Source of the DNA: Bimastos eiseni
Lineage: Eukaryota > Annelida > Clitellata > Crassiclitellata > Lumbricidae
Direction of reading: 5' to 3'
DNA: 64,000 nt
Assembly (NCBI GenBank): GCA_959347315.1
Contig: OY365813.1
Coordinates: 21,334,854 to 21,398,853, forward strand
Shown here: in pieces, positions 46,670 through 57,869 of the stretch
How positions within the stretch are numbered: the first letter of the stretch is position 1
Layout of the letters: each line of letters opens with the position of its first letter
Notes under the pieces: generated by a model
What the model saw: the letters and a program-made list of their open reading frames with translations, nothing else
What the model was told of the DNA's origin: nothing
The model's database searches: none
Made by a program: the position numbers and the translations under genes

Positions 46670-49600
46670 TTATAATGTAAAAGAAAGCACATAGCAAGGA
46701 AGAATTTGGTCAGCATCGAATATGACCAACTCGTGACATCTTCCATCCTTATCAGGGCGAAATCCATGCGAATCAAAACCTGGTTCTAATGTCGCACCCG
46801 TCATCGACTGTTTACAGACGAACGTTTTTCCAGGAAGAACCTTACACAGAAGCAATTTTCCACAACCCGAATACCCTTGGCTTACATCAGGAAACTCTGA
46901 AAAGTAGATTCCAGCTCCATAGAGCCCTTTGTTTCCGGTGTTCGAAGCAAGTCGAGAGATGTCAAAGTTGGTCTCAACGATCGAGTCAATGTTTTCAAGT
47001 TTTGTGCCGTGAAATGCAAGAATGTAATTCGATTCTTCTTGTCCAGGATATTTCGACGCCATTTGATTTAGCATCCTGTTGAATTTATCTTCCAGTGGGG
47101 GATTGATGCAGTAATCAACAGAAGTTACCTGACTGCATCCACTCCCGATTTTTTGTCTCAGCCTCAGAAACTGCGACTCGGCGATTCGAAAATGCATCTG
47201 TTGAGGATCAACTTCCTTAAATGTTCTGGTGGGAGATATTGAAAACTTTGTAAATAACGATTGTCCATTGCTTGAAACATCGGGTTTTAGTCCATGTTCA
47301 ATTAACTGTTCCGATCGATAATCGGTTTCTTCATAGTGAACAATATATCTTGGAATTGCCTGATGCGGATTGTAGACAACGAATTCGTCGTTGAAGACGC
47401 CTCCTTTGTCTTTTGTTCCTCTTTTGGCAAACAAGGAGTCATACCCTTTCCTCTGCAGCTTGTCGTATGTCATCTTTGGCCGACTATTCTCTACTGTCAT
47501 GGTTTTCCCCAAAAGAACATCGCAAACGAGAAGCATCTTTGAGTCTTTGGTGTAGATACATTGCGCACTTTTGGACGAATCACTAGCAAAATAAATACCA
47601 TTTCCATACATTTGGTTTCTAAACCCAGACAGCTTGAAACCATTTTGTATTATCTCCTCAACACAATCTGCGCTGGTGCCATGAAACTTTTGTTCAACAT
47701 GTGTTGGGTCAACTAGACCTTTTCTTGCTTTCAACCACTTCACCTCCAAGTCAAGATTGGTAACTTTCTCCACTTTCATCACCTGTGGAAACCAATTGTG
47801 CTCTGGTTGTATATATTTAATGACTTTGTCCTCGATTCCAAAATACTCAGCAGCAGTATCTCCATCTTTCGATAAGTCAAGCCGACAAAGTTTTATAGGA
47901 TTTTTCAATATTTGTTCTATTTCTGTGTCTATTCGTAGCACTTGCTCTTTTTTAAAGAGCTCAAGAGCAATAGCCTGTGCCTTTGCTATTCCTTCAGCAA
48001 ATTTTTTGCAATGCCAACATGGCTTAGAACTGCAATCGACTCCGCAGAGCAGTTGACACGGATGACCGCATGATGGTACCAACTTTTCACATGGCTTGTC
48101 GCAAGTTACGCTTTTTTTCTCATAGCATAAGCAGGAACGCATATGATTACATTCTTGGATCTTGACCACGATTTCCATTTCACATCTTTTGTCTTCTTCT
48201 CTTTCCGAACATTCTTTATTGCATGTATGTCCACACGAATCAAACGTGAATGTAACAATTTCTGAACAATGACTATGGGTGTGTCTCGGCTGACAAGGTT
48301 TCACGCAACGATGAACTTCACATATCATCCACAAAGAGCAAGGAATATTGCAGAATGTTATTGAAATAGGAATTTCATCTGATGTCATTGCGCTTACTTT
48401 CGACTCCGGATGCAGAGGACATTCGCACGGAAACTTCTCTCCAAGACAGTTTAGATCTTCCAGTTTCTTTAATAGATCACACCAAATGGAATTCTTTGCT
48501 AAAGTATCTCTACTTCCGATGAAGTAGAGGCCACGCCTGGACCTCGACTGAGCAACACATCGCCTGTTTAGAACACCGACGAATCCGATTTTGCCTGTTT
48601 CGTTCGATCTTACCAGAGATACTATCAGAAAATCGTTCTCATCTCCTTGATACATATCAACAGTGTGGATTTGAACGGACTTATTTTCAGCAGGCTTGTC
48701 GTTTTCCTCGGAGGTGCCCTGTGACCTTGGAAAGAGATTTGAAAACGTTTCTTCCTCTTTCTTCATTTTACGCCTCAGTATCCTCACTTGCCCAAGATAA
48801 GGCGATAGAATCGTTATTTGTTCTGGTTTATATCCCTGTTGAACCAGAAAAATTGCAAGTTTGATGGCACGATCGGCTTCCCTCTCATTAATAAAGCTTC
48901 TTTCAGAAGTCTCCGGGTCATTATGGTTCCAGAAGAACAATGATGAACCTATACAGTTGGCAGGAGCATTTGCCTCAACTCTGGAAAGGTTGCTCTTTAG
49001 GTTCGGATAAATGTCCAACAAAAGATTGGCAAACTCAGGTCGCATTCGATTCTGAAGAGTTAACGAAGCGAACGGCAGATTGTTGTTGATCAGTCTTTCC
49101 ATCATTGATAAGTCGAAGTGATAATCTTTGCACAATTTGTAATTCTCAACAGATGGCCGTAGTTGTTTGTGGTCTCCGATCATGAGTAGATGCTTTGTCC
49201 AGTTTCCCAAGAGAGCTAGAATCTGAGGCTCAAGCACCTCGGCTGCCTCTTCCACCAGAATTATCTCTGGTTTGATCTGTGCGATAAGCTGTTGATTGAT
49301 ATTTGCTCCAGTGATTGTCATCCCAACAATCATTTTGTTCCGTAGGATTGCTGCCCTATGCTGAGATTCCAGCTCTTCTTTTGATAGAATAATCTTTTGC
49401 TGGATTGTTAACAATTCTTGAAATTTCTCTCCTGCCTCCTGATATTGCTTGTATAAGAGACACTGAATCAGTTTTGCTCTATCAGTTGGATTCAGATCCC
49501 ATATGTTCCTCATGCCAAGCATCATGGCGGGTGACATTTGTTGCGAAATTTCCTTTGCACTTTCCATCAAAGAAATACATTTAGACTTATCATTCTTTCT

Positions 49601-52600
49601 GTCATCGGAAAACATTATCATATCCTTGAGCAGTTCTTCTCTTTTTTTGATGGGATGACCAAAGGCAGCTATTCTTTCATTTTGAATTACTTCCGCATCT
49701 TTTTCATCCACCTCGATTTCGGATTTAGTCCTACTAGGTTCTGACTTGATAGCTTCAGGACCTGCTCCAGCAATTATCGGATTAATTTCAGGAAGTGCGA
49801 AAGCGAAACTTAGACTTTGGAAAACATCTGATGGTGGCTGCCAGTGTCTCAGAGCTGCCTGGACCAACCGGTAGAGGGAGTTACCCAATGATCCCTTCTC
49901 ATATTTCTGTGTCCTTAAGATCTCCGTTATTGGAGTACTTCCGCACGCCATCAGCACTTCACTCACATCATTAGGAGTCACTGTTGTAGAAACTTCCTTC
50001 CAACCGTCGTCTGACTGGATAGATTTTAGGCTGACTTTGCCACACCTCTTCCAAGGGCATGTCAGCAAAATGTTTTTGAGTTGGTCTTCGGATAGCAGGT
50101 TAGCTAGTGTCTCGGGATTGAAAGAACGACTTGCATTTAGTTTCATGAATGTCTTATTTATTGCCGCTTGCAATTTTGTTATTTCTGCTTTAAACTCTAA
50201 AACTTGACTATAAATCTCCCTCGTCATCTTGCAATTTCTCCGCAACTCTTTCAGGTTGCACTTAGCAAGAGTTTCGTCCTGTGATCGTCCACCCACTCTC
50301 GCCACTCTGTCTGGATAAATCTGGGCAAGTTCTTTGAGAAATTCATCAAGGGAATGGTTTTTATACGTCAGCACTAATATTGGTGTTGTCGGAGGCTTAG
50401 ACAGAGATAATAGAATCTGGACCAGTTTGATACCAATAAATGTTTTTCCTGTTCCAGGTGGACCTTGTACGATTCCAATTCTCTTTCTCAAACACTGTCT
50501 AACCGCCTTTTCCTGGCTAGCATCCAATATGCCTGTTCCAATTAACTCCTCGTCGTAAACCATGTTTTCACAAAATGTGTCAACATTAAGGTTCTTGCCA
50601 CTTGGACACCTGTGGATAATGCTGGCGTCAAAGGTGCATTGCATATCCATGAGATGAGAAGAAATGCCGGTCACGGCCTGGACTAGTTCTTCTTGGAATG
50701 GTAATTGTACAGGATCTGTTGACTGCAACGCCTTCAACACCGGCTGATATGCTTTATAGTATGTTGGAGACTCAATCATGATTGCTCTCGTGCTTGATAG
50801 GTGAAGAGAAAGAATCGCTTCGCTGTCCGACAAAGAATTGCCCTCACTGCAAAGTTCAACAACAACGATCGTATCACTCTGCAAAAGTTCTCGATTGACT
50901 ACCGTCGCCCAGATGGGATCACGAAAAGTACCAGAGACTGAGATACACAACAGATTACCGTACATGAGACAAGGAGACTGGTCCCAGTTGCTCACTTGAC
51001 GAATCGGCGTAAAGGAAAGACCAATTGCCATGCCGCTTCCATAGTGGGTTATATGAAAGCCGACCATTGTCACTTTAGTGTAGACGTTCATGTCTCTTTT
51101 GTCTAGGGTTCCGTTCAGTAATTCTCTCGCTCCTTTAGATATAGCAGAGAAGCAATCGGAACGAAGCAGTCGGAAGTACGTGTCAATATAGTCGTGAACT
51201 GATGAGTAAGGTCCAGTTTCATTAACACTTCTCAATTGTGACTCGGATTCTACTGACACTTTCAGTAGTTCGTTGACCGTAGGTACCAGTGGCAGATCAT
51301 CCCATTCCAGATCTTCGATATCTCCCTCCGAAGACTTTACACTCTGTTTCAACATTTTATACAGGAAGCTTGTTGTCCCGGTTGTTGCCAGTGATTCTAA
51401 ATTTCTGACGATGCATTTCATTTTAGCTGGAACCTGTTTTGCCATTATCAACATAAATTTATAAATGTCCTCAGCTTCCTTCTCTCTGTTTTGCTCTAAG
51501 ACATCCTTTATGTACCTACTGTATCGACTGTTACGCCGGGCAAACAAGGGAGTTTTCAGCAGTGTCTCCAAGACCGATGTCACGTTTTCCGTCATTGTGA
51601 ATCGTTCGTCTAAGCCAACGAGAATGCTGTTAAGCATCGCAATTGCATCGTTGCTGAGGTCTTCACATCGTCCAATACAATCCCAGACAGGTTGACAAGT
51701 CACAGCTGACACCACGAAATTTCGAGATCGAGAATCGCTTATTTCATGCACCCGACGTAAAAGGTTTCCCAAGTAAGTCTCGAGTTTCTCCACTGTTCTG
51801 GAACATTTTACCAGAGTAGGGTTTATTGCTTGTTCCCTCTTTGTCTGACTTCTTGCAAAAGTCACTTCATCCCCGATCTCAATGGGTAGATGCCCGGAAG
51901 AGAAAACTGCCAGAGACGCATTGTACAACGTTTTGTCATGTTTTCCCAAATATTTCGAGTTAGTTTTTGGCATAATCACGGCAGAGGAGTCATTAATTTC
52001 CAGTATAATGCCTCTTCTCAGACGATATTCACCAATAAAACATTGTTTCTGGTTAAATCCTCGGCTGTCATTAGTGGTCTGTTGCCCACGAGGTTGCGAA
52101 ATTTTGTGCTGATGGCTTTCCCTATCCATCCCGTTCCATTTGTCGGAGTTGGTACTGCGATAGTCACCAATGTCTGAGCTGCTATCACTGGCGCGACTTC
52201 CTTGTGAAATATCAGCATCGCTTAGTCTCCACTTTGCTTCAACACTTGCACGAGTTAAGCTTCTGTGAGAGGGTGTAGCTCTTTGCCTAACTTCGGATCT
52301 GGGGTTTCTCATGTCTTCATGCGTTGTCTGTATCTCAACAGTGTGTTCTTCAACCTTCCAGACTTGCTCAGCCGATGGCTTATCAGTGCGTATGTCAGCT
52401 AGTGTGAACATGACACGATCCCCTGTTTGTACTCGACTCTTTGTTTTGCTTAGGTGAAAAAAAACATCCTTCTGACCCAAATCGTTTGGCAGTTCACAAT
52501 CAGGTCGAATGAATCCGAACTCCCTTGGTTGCAGAATCCTCGTAATTCGACCATACAACCAATATGTCGAAGATCCCACGTCGAAGAGTTCGCTGTCAGC

Positions 52601-52609
52601 CCGCTTCAT
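46670..52609 (-). CDS. ZNFX1-like SF1 helicase with two C-terminal PARP domains
   Basis: One uninterrupted ORF of 1979 residues. N terminus: cold-shock-like domain about 15-95 (GFIRPD, DVFFHLSK) and a second OB-like segment about 200-275. Helicase core of the Upf1/ZNFX1 type: Walker A GPPGTGKT at 716-723, VEEAAEVLE with Glu1120-1121, MIGDHKQLRPS, LTLQNRMRP, TVDMYQGDEND and NRRCVAQSRSRRG. A Cys/His-rich NFX1-type region covers about 1392-1533. Then PARP1 with His1643 (KFHGTS), Tyr1673 (GNGIYFA) and Glu1742 (NDEFVVYNP), and PARP2 with His1867 (AFHGT), Tyr1902 (GAGIYFSE) and Glu1960 (CHELVIFD). Both keep an H-Y-E triad, predicting ADP-ribosylation activity. Vertebrate ZNFX1 is an antiviral RNA sensor without PARP domains (known); an RNA-triggered ADP-ribosylation role here is inference. 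An in-frame TAA 9 bases upstream supports the start. A candidate acceptor (aaatttcag, ending at 52646) suggests a spliced 5' leader. Confidence 0.92.
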   Translation of the reverse strand: MKRADSELFDVGSSTYWLYGRITRILQPREFGFIRPDCELPNDLGQKDVFFHLSKTKSRVQTGDRVMFTLADIRTDKPSAEQVWKVEEHTVEIQTTHEDMRNPRSEVRQRATPSHRSLTRASVEAKWRLSDADISQGSRASDSSSDIGDYRSTNSDKWNGMDRESHQHKISQPRGQQTTNDSRGFNQKQCFIGEYRLRRGIILEINDSSAVIMPKTNSKYLGKHDKTLYNASLAVFSSGHLPIEIGDEVTFARSQTKREQAINPTLVKCSRTVEKLETYLGNLLRRVHEISDSRSRNFVVSAVTCQPVWDCIGRCEDLSNDAIAMLNSILVGLDERFTMTENVTSVLETLLKTPLFARRNSRYSRYIKDVLEQNREKEAEDIYKFMLIMAKQVPAKMKCIVRNLESLATTGTTSFLYKMLKQSVKSSEGDIEDLEWDDLPLVPTVNELLKVSVESESQLRSVNETGPYSSVHDYIDTYFRLLRSDCFSAISKGARELLNGTLDKRDMNVYTKVTMVGFHITHYGSGMAIGLSFTPIRQVSNWDQSPCLMYGNLLCISVSGTFRDPIWATVVNRELLQSDTIVVVELCSEGNSLSDSEAILSLHLSSTRAIMIESPTYYKAYQPVLKALQSTDPVQLPFQEELVQAVTGISSHLMDMQCTFDASIIHRCPSGKNLNVDTFCENMVYDEELIGTGILDASQEKAVRQCLRKRIGIVQGPPGTGKTFIGIKLVQILLSLSKPPTTPILVLTYKNHSLDEFLKELAQIYPDRVARVGGRSQDETLAKCNLKELRRNCKMTREIYSQVLEFKAEITKLQAAINKTFMKLNASRSFNPETLANLLSEDQLKNILLTCPWKRCGKVSLKSIQSDDGWKEVSTTVTPNDVSEVLMACGSTPITEILRTQKYEKGSLGNSLYRLVQAALRHWQPPSDVFQSLSFAFALPEINPIIAGAGPEAIKSEPSRTKSEIEVDEKDAEVIQNERIAAFGHPIKKREELLKDMIMFSDDRKNDKSKCISLMESAKEISQQMSPAMMLGMRNIWDLNPTDRAKLIQCLLYKQYQEAGEKFQELLTIQQKIILSKEELESQHRAAILRNKMIVGMTITGANINQQLIAQIKPEIILVEEAAEVLEPQILALLGNWTKHLLMIGDHKQLRPSVENYKLCKDYHFDLSMMERLINNNLPFASLTLQNRMRPEFANLLLDIYPNLKSNLSRVEANAPANCIGSSLFFWNHNDPETSERSFINEREADRAIKLAIFLVQQGYKPEQITILSPYLGQVRILRRKMKKEEETFSNLFPRSQGTSEENDKPAENKSVQIHTVDMYQGDENDFLIVSLVRSNETGKIGFVGVLNRRCVAQSRSRRGLYFIGSRDTLAKNSIWCDLLKKLEDLNCLGEKFPCECPLHPESKVSAMTSDEIPISITFCNIPCSLWMICEVHRCVKPCQPRHTHSHCSEIVTFTFDSCGHTCNKECSEREEDKRCEMEIVVKIQECNHMRSCLCYEKKSVTCDKPCEKLVPSCGHPCQLLCGVDCSSKPCWHCKKFAEGIAKAQAIALELFKKEQVLRIDTEIEQILKNPIKLCRLDLSKDGDTAAEYFGIEDKVIKYIQPEHNWFPQVMKVEKVTNLDLEVKWLKARKGLVDPTHVEQKFHGTSADCVEEIIQNGFKLSGFRNQMYGNGIYFASDSSKSAQCIYTKDSKMLLVCDVLLGKTMTVENSRPKMTYDKLQRKGYDSLFAKRGTKDKGGVFNDEFVVYNPHQAIPRYIVHYEETDYRSEQLIEHGLKPDVSSNGQSLFTKFSISPTRTFKEVDPQQMHFRIAESQFLRLRQKIGSGCSQVTSVDYCINPPLEDKFNRMLNQMASKYPGQEESNYILAFHGTKLENIDSIVETNFDISRLASNTGNKGLYGAGIYFSEFPDVSQGYSGCGKLLLCKVLPGKTFVCKQSMTGATLEPGFDSHGFRPDKDGRCHELVIFDADQILPCYVLSFTL

Positions 52610-52865
52610 GGTTAGTTAGATATTACAATCTCATATGGACGTTACCTGAAATTTAAATGCACCGTTACTTTATAATACATTTACATGTGCTTTCCAATTG
52701 AACGATGCTCCAGGGTAAAGTTAAGTCCACCAAGGATGGACTGACTGATCGTCTGGTCGTTGACTTGATTGAATGTTTTCCTTTGGTGCGCCATCGATTG
52801 ATGCCTTGCAAATTAGTGGATAGATACGACGTGTTTCCGTGACACACCATAACGCCACCGTCCAT

Positions 52866-53110
52866 CATTTGTGATCAACTGAGGCCAGTGCCGGCTCAAC
52901 AAGATAGCCAGAAGGGGCTAATATCACACCAACTGAGTCGGTCGCCTCCCGGTATCCTCTTCAAATTTTAGTCCGCTCTCAGTTAGAAAAACCAGACATT
53001 CAATTCTGTCAGGTTCCCCGGGCCAACGTGTTGGAAATGTTTAGAGCCGCCACTGAATGACGCAAGTAGAGATACCCCGAGCAGCCATGACTGCCCGTAG
53101 AACAGGCAAC
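52866..53110 (+). repeat. Dispersed repeat, partner of 54640-54880
   Basis: Shared order: ggccagtg, a ggtccact/agtccgct block, aaaccagacattcaa, tgtcaggt, and ccccgagcagcca at the end. The two copies are in the same orientation and strongly diverged. The family is unknown. Confidence 0.55.
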
Positions 53111-55268
53111 TGCAGCCTGCTTTTTGACTTTAAGTTTGCTACTGCGGCCCTCGGTTTCAGGACCAAATTTCCTCTGTGGCTCGTGGTGTAGAAAAGGTTG
53201 GAGAGCACTGGCCTACAGAGGATAGTGTGTCATGAATGAGAATACATGTCTTGCGATGATACGTCAAAGGCCTATAAGAGCCTCTTTGGCGATGCTGTAC
53301 GTTATCGCGTAGACCTGCGTGTCTTGCCACAACATTAGGCCTATTCGAGCAACAAGCCTCAATCGCTACTTGAGACGCGTAAGTTTATTATCATGTATTA
53401 TTATCGCAGTGGACTACTGGCATGAAGCCGGTATTGACCGAAATATAAGCGATATGCTCAAATTGATCAGCATTCATTCAAAAGTGGCTGATTTGCTACA
53501 GGGCGAAACACAAAGAGAATGGCAACACTTCAAAAATGTATTCCATTTTATTAAAAATTGACAGCTAGATTAAACAAGCCTATAGACCCCTCGCCTGTCA
53601 GATTGTAAAGTAAGAAACAACAAATATAAATAAACATAGATAGAAATATTCGATAACGCTGCTGCTAATACGTCAATACTCCCAGGCAATGTTCTCTAGA
53701 ATTTAACATAGATAATGTGCGCAACATTTAATGAATGTTTTACACATTTGTGATAAAAAAAGCGCCAGCTGATTGCGATGATAGTTAGATTAACACCACA
53801 TATTCAAAAGTCTACGGTGGTAAGTTCTGATAACCTAAGAAAACTTCATTCTATAGATAAATAAGGGGGCGTATCAGCCAAGGAGTCAAAGTTTATAGAG
53901 TAGGTAGGCTGCAGTCAGCTAGGGAACTCGATTTATATATAGTTTCATAAAATTATATCGTGACTCTTTATTTTAGCGAAACAAATTGTGTGCGCACAAA
54001 AATTGTTTATGTGCTCTTGCTCCACCGCTCGTATGCTCGCGCATGCGCTCAGCTTAGAACGAACACTGCTCCTAGGACGTAGGCCTACTTCCTTATCATG
54101 TTGCGACCCGGGAAACGTACGGCGTACTAGCTTCACCATGGACCGGATTTTTAATATCAGTTTACATAAGCCTACATTAGGCTTACATGTCATAAGCTAT
54201 TAAAGTTTTGCATTTATGATCTTAATTGCCACTATTTGCAACTATTATAATTTTGCTGCTGCTATTGGCATCGCGCCTCTGAATAAGTATCTGGAAGGGG
54301 TGCTTTATAAATGTTTGATTACATTACATGTTTAAAACTGACTTGCACGTGTGAGTATATATGTATAATAGTGGCCTACCGGTACTAAATAGTAACGAGA
54401 ATTGAGCATACTATAGGTCTACATGTAGCAGGCCAATATCTTCTTTGATTGGAAGGCCCACAGAGAATTATTCGGTAGCCAAAAATACTCATTCGAATTT
54501 CAAAATAATTTCATGTGAATTGTTGCTGCAAACAAACTAACCACATTAGACCCTATATTCCTCACGCACCAACATTAGAGTAATACTAGTCAAAATAAAG
54601 GATAACCAAATTGCGGTTGAATACCTCGGTGGCCCTGTTCAATAGTTGGCAGTGGCGGCTGAACAGATTGACCAGATGAGGCCAGTGTCCTGCCAATCGC
54701 GTTTGTGCCGCCCACATGGTCAAATTTCAAATTTCGGTCCACTTTAAATTTTTACGAAACCAGACATTCAACTGGACCCTTTGTCAGGTGCCCGTTCCCT
54801 CCAGTTTCCCCATGTTCTTAAAGCCCCGAGCAGCCACTGCGCTGCAGTCCAACCTTTCTGGCGCCGCCGCCACCGAATAAATTATTCTTGAAGCCGCGGG
54901 CCCCACCAGTTAACTCAAAAGCAACGGCAACCAATCATTGAAAATTATTTACTGTGTTAACATCTTATTATAGAATGAGCATAATGAATAATCGCATGTA
55001 TGTATAATTATTGTAGGCCTACACTCTATATTCCCGTTGTCAAATTATAATCTAGTATTTAACTCGCTAGAATCTAGCCTGGCAAATTTAACATAATGCA
55101 CCATTTATTATGAGAGTGGAAAATTTGCACGTGATGAATGACGTCCGTAGACGTACGGACTTGCCTTGGAAGGCAGAGGAAGAAGACATAATTACGTTAT
55201 TAACATCATATAGGCCTACGTCACATAGACGTAGCGTTCAGAACGACAAGCTAAGTTACTGTTTGCAC
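53111..55268. other. Intergenic region, repeats only
   Basis: No supported gene. It includes repeat copies 53815-54070 (partner of 2341-2590) and 54640-54880 (partner of 52866-53110). ORFs at 53319-53561, 53945-54203 and 55110-55460 overlap repeats or lack recognisable content. Confidence 0.5.
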
Positions 55269-55362
55269 TCTAGCAGTGCCAGTCCCAAGCCTGGACAAAG
55301 GAGGAGGGCGAAGCTAATGCCCTTTGTTATCACAGAGTGTCGCTACACTGCAACTACTACCA
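55269..55362 (+). repeat. Dispersed repeat copy (gtgccagtcccaagcctgga family)
   Basis: Second plus-strand copy of the family at 18617-18711. Confidence 0.7.
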
Positions 55363-56554
55363 ATGACGAGCCAACGAATCTAAATTCAAAGATCAGAGCT
55401 GGAATATGTCGATCACGTAATCGAAGAATGGGTTGGACCTATTCGATGTGCAATAGTTGAGTAATAAATGAGTTCAGACTGCAAGACAATAAAAAATTTC
55501 AGATGGGAAACGACATAAGAAAATTATTCGGAAGCCTCAACGCCATTGAAGTCTGCATAAATTTACTCACGGTGGACTTACCTTATAATAATTTATTATG
55601 ATAATGAGATACAAAGCGACTTCTCTATATTCCTCTGTCTAGCGCACACGATATTATAGTTTGCTGAAAGCAGAATTCGCGTCTGAACGCACGATGTTGG
55701 TTAATCTATCACGCGAGTGAACCCACTGATAATAAATGTGTTGATTTTCCGGATAACGAAAGTGAAAGTAGATCGTATTCGACAGACGCCAATCAGTTGC
55801 GCATGAAGGTCGAATCTTTTGATCGGCTCAGGCAGCACGTATCCGTAGTGACGAATTCCAAAGGCCTGTTCTTCTTCCTGTTTGAGCGCGCGCCTATGAT
55901 TATATATGCAGGCTACGTGGGTCAACTGTGTAAAAAAATAAAAATAATAGAAATGTAACAGGCATGTTAGCTTTTGTGGTGATCAGACATAGGCAGGGAG
56001 CCAAGCAAGGCTAGCAAATTGACAGACATAATAATAATAATTAATCATAGATATGGCATGTTATCGATGCAAATACGAGTGTCATGCATAGGCCGACGCA
56101 CTACTGCTAACAATGCATTGAAATTGCGCTCATAGGCCAATAAACAATGTTAAGACTGAAAAATAATAAGTAGGCCCAAGTGAAGGATTGCAAACTAACG
56201 CAAGACCAGGTGAACTTTTCGAGGGCTATTATTCTGAAGCGCTAAGCTTGCAACGGGTTCGTCGATATATACCTAGAAATCAGATTTCTTTAAAAACGAC
56301 GACAGATCAGATAAATCGTGGATATTATAGGATAGATACACGTGACTGAAAATGATGTGAATGCATGTATGTATTATGTGCGTAGGTATGTGTGTTTATG
56401 GATAAAATTGTTAATTATTAATATGCATTGATTAATACGCATGTCTATTTATGTACATGTCTTGACACGTTAGATAAGCGCCTTTAAATGTTCTCGAAGT
56501 TGCTTAACTGGCCAAATTTAACACCCATGTTGAGCGTTCAAAATTTTATATTCT
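55363..56554. other. Intergenic, nothing identified
   Basis: AT-rich sequence with short simple runs. The minus ORF at 55701-55925 is not recognised. Confidence 0.4.
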
Positions 56555-56820
56555 AGGTATATATGACAAATGTCTACTACTTTTAACTATCGTATGCCAT
56601 TTACCTACTGCTTACAGCCGTCTCATGACAAATTCCTACTATTTTAAATTGTCACAAGACATTGCCAACGACTTTAGATTGTCTTATAAGAAATGCCTAC
56701 TGCATAAAAATGTCTTAAGATAAATGCCTCCTACTTTGAACAGTCTTATGACAAATGCTTTCCTCTTCAAATTATCTCATGACAAATACCTACTAATTGA
56801 ACTATCTCATAGTAAAGAGA
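56555..56820. repeat. Degenerate tandem array, about 37 bp units
   Basis: Six or seven diverged units of cttatgacaaatgcctacta plus tttgaacagt. It lies just beyond the broken tail exon of the second two-CTLD gene. One or two related units (ttatgacaaatgtcttttcc) occur beyond the tail exon of the first gene at about 34825-34850. Confidence 0.7.
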
Positions 56821-56860
56821 GGAGACAATTTGTGAAGCAGTGCTATCGCCACACAGATAA

Positions 56861-57094
56861 TTAAGGCAGATCATCTTGTTCTTGTTCATCATCGTCAATC
56901 TCAACAGCAGAATATTCAATGGCATCACCAATGATGGTGTCTGAATTCGTGGAATCTATCGCCTGACCCTCTCCGTTTGTTGCTGATGCAGAATCATTCT
57001 TGTCTGCTCCTAGTATTTTTCCTTTGAGTCAGTCTTTGCGTTCTTTAGTTCGTAGTGATGGGAGTTGAGAGGTCACTGGATGAACGATAATGTC
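56861..57094 (-). pseudogene. Broken ITIM tail exon of second two-CTLD receptor
   Basis: Homologous to tail exon 9 of the 35-41 kb receptor: acceptor cttgaactgcag, a HHYELKNAK segment matching HDYELKDAQ, and the end IEYSAVEI then QDDLP and stop. In the entry frame a TGA occurs within seven codons, and one further frame change separates the two halves. It also lacks the acidic decapeptide array. No 20 nt microexon can be found at the matching place near 59.1 kb. It is probably not expressed as part of the receptor. Confidence 0.75.
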
Positions 57095-57119
57095 CTGCAG
57101 TTCAAGTATGCAACAGGCG

Positions 57120-57869
57120 TATTGATGTAATGTTCAATCAATCAATAAATTTATTAGGCCGAACAATATACAATAAAAAATCTACCAGCCAAGAAATCGT
57201 AAGTGACAACTAATCAAAAAAATTTACGCTGATGTGAAATAGAGTGAAAAAGAGAGAGATGCACAGGAGACCCAATCGGGGTCTAAACGGACCCGCGAGT
57301 TAGGGCCACCCTAACAATAAGGTAATAACATTAGAAAGTAATGGCCAGTATAGAGATAAACTATGTTAGCGCATCAAGGAGTAAGTACAAATATAAACAA
57401 GTAATAGATGTCAATGCTAGGCAAATTAACAGCAATTCATAAAACTGAACTTACACGGAACAAGCAATATTGATTATTCTTAACCACAAACTTAGTTACA
57501 CTAGACTGACTTAAAAATGAAAAAAAGATGTTAAAGGAAAAGATAATTTTAAAAAGAAACTGTTTGGTATGTTTCTCGCAACTCACTTATAAGCTCCCAG
57601 ATCAGACAGAAAGAAAACTTAAGGAGATAAGGAGGTGATCATGTAACACTTAAAGAAGCATTATGTAAGATTGGTGGAAACCTTTTATGTAGGCTATTAA
57701 TCAATCGAGTCGTTTCATAATAATATTTTAAAAAACCCACTGAGAACAAAAGTTTTCATCTTAGTTTAGAAGGTGTCTATGGTGGGAGTAAGGCCAAGAG
57801 ACAGAGGAATAGCATTCCATATACTGGGACCTTGACAAATGACGGAAGCCATCCTAGTGTTTGTTCTGG
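57120..57869 (-). mobile_element. Non-LTR retrotransposon 3' end, minus strand
   Basis: On the minus strand an RT C-terminal ending (SVICQGPSIWNAIPLSLGL) is followed by a 3' UTR with a stem (gtgaccct/agggccac region at about 57290) and the tail at about 57128 (ttcaatcaatcaataaattt in plus sense). The upstream part of the frame continues beyond the insertion at 57870-58562, with SFARTNTRMA spanning the site. Confidence 0.7.

Noticed and set aside
55110..55460. 116-codon plus ORF
   Set aside because: A large part is the dispersed repeat at 55269-55362.
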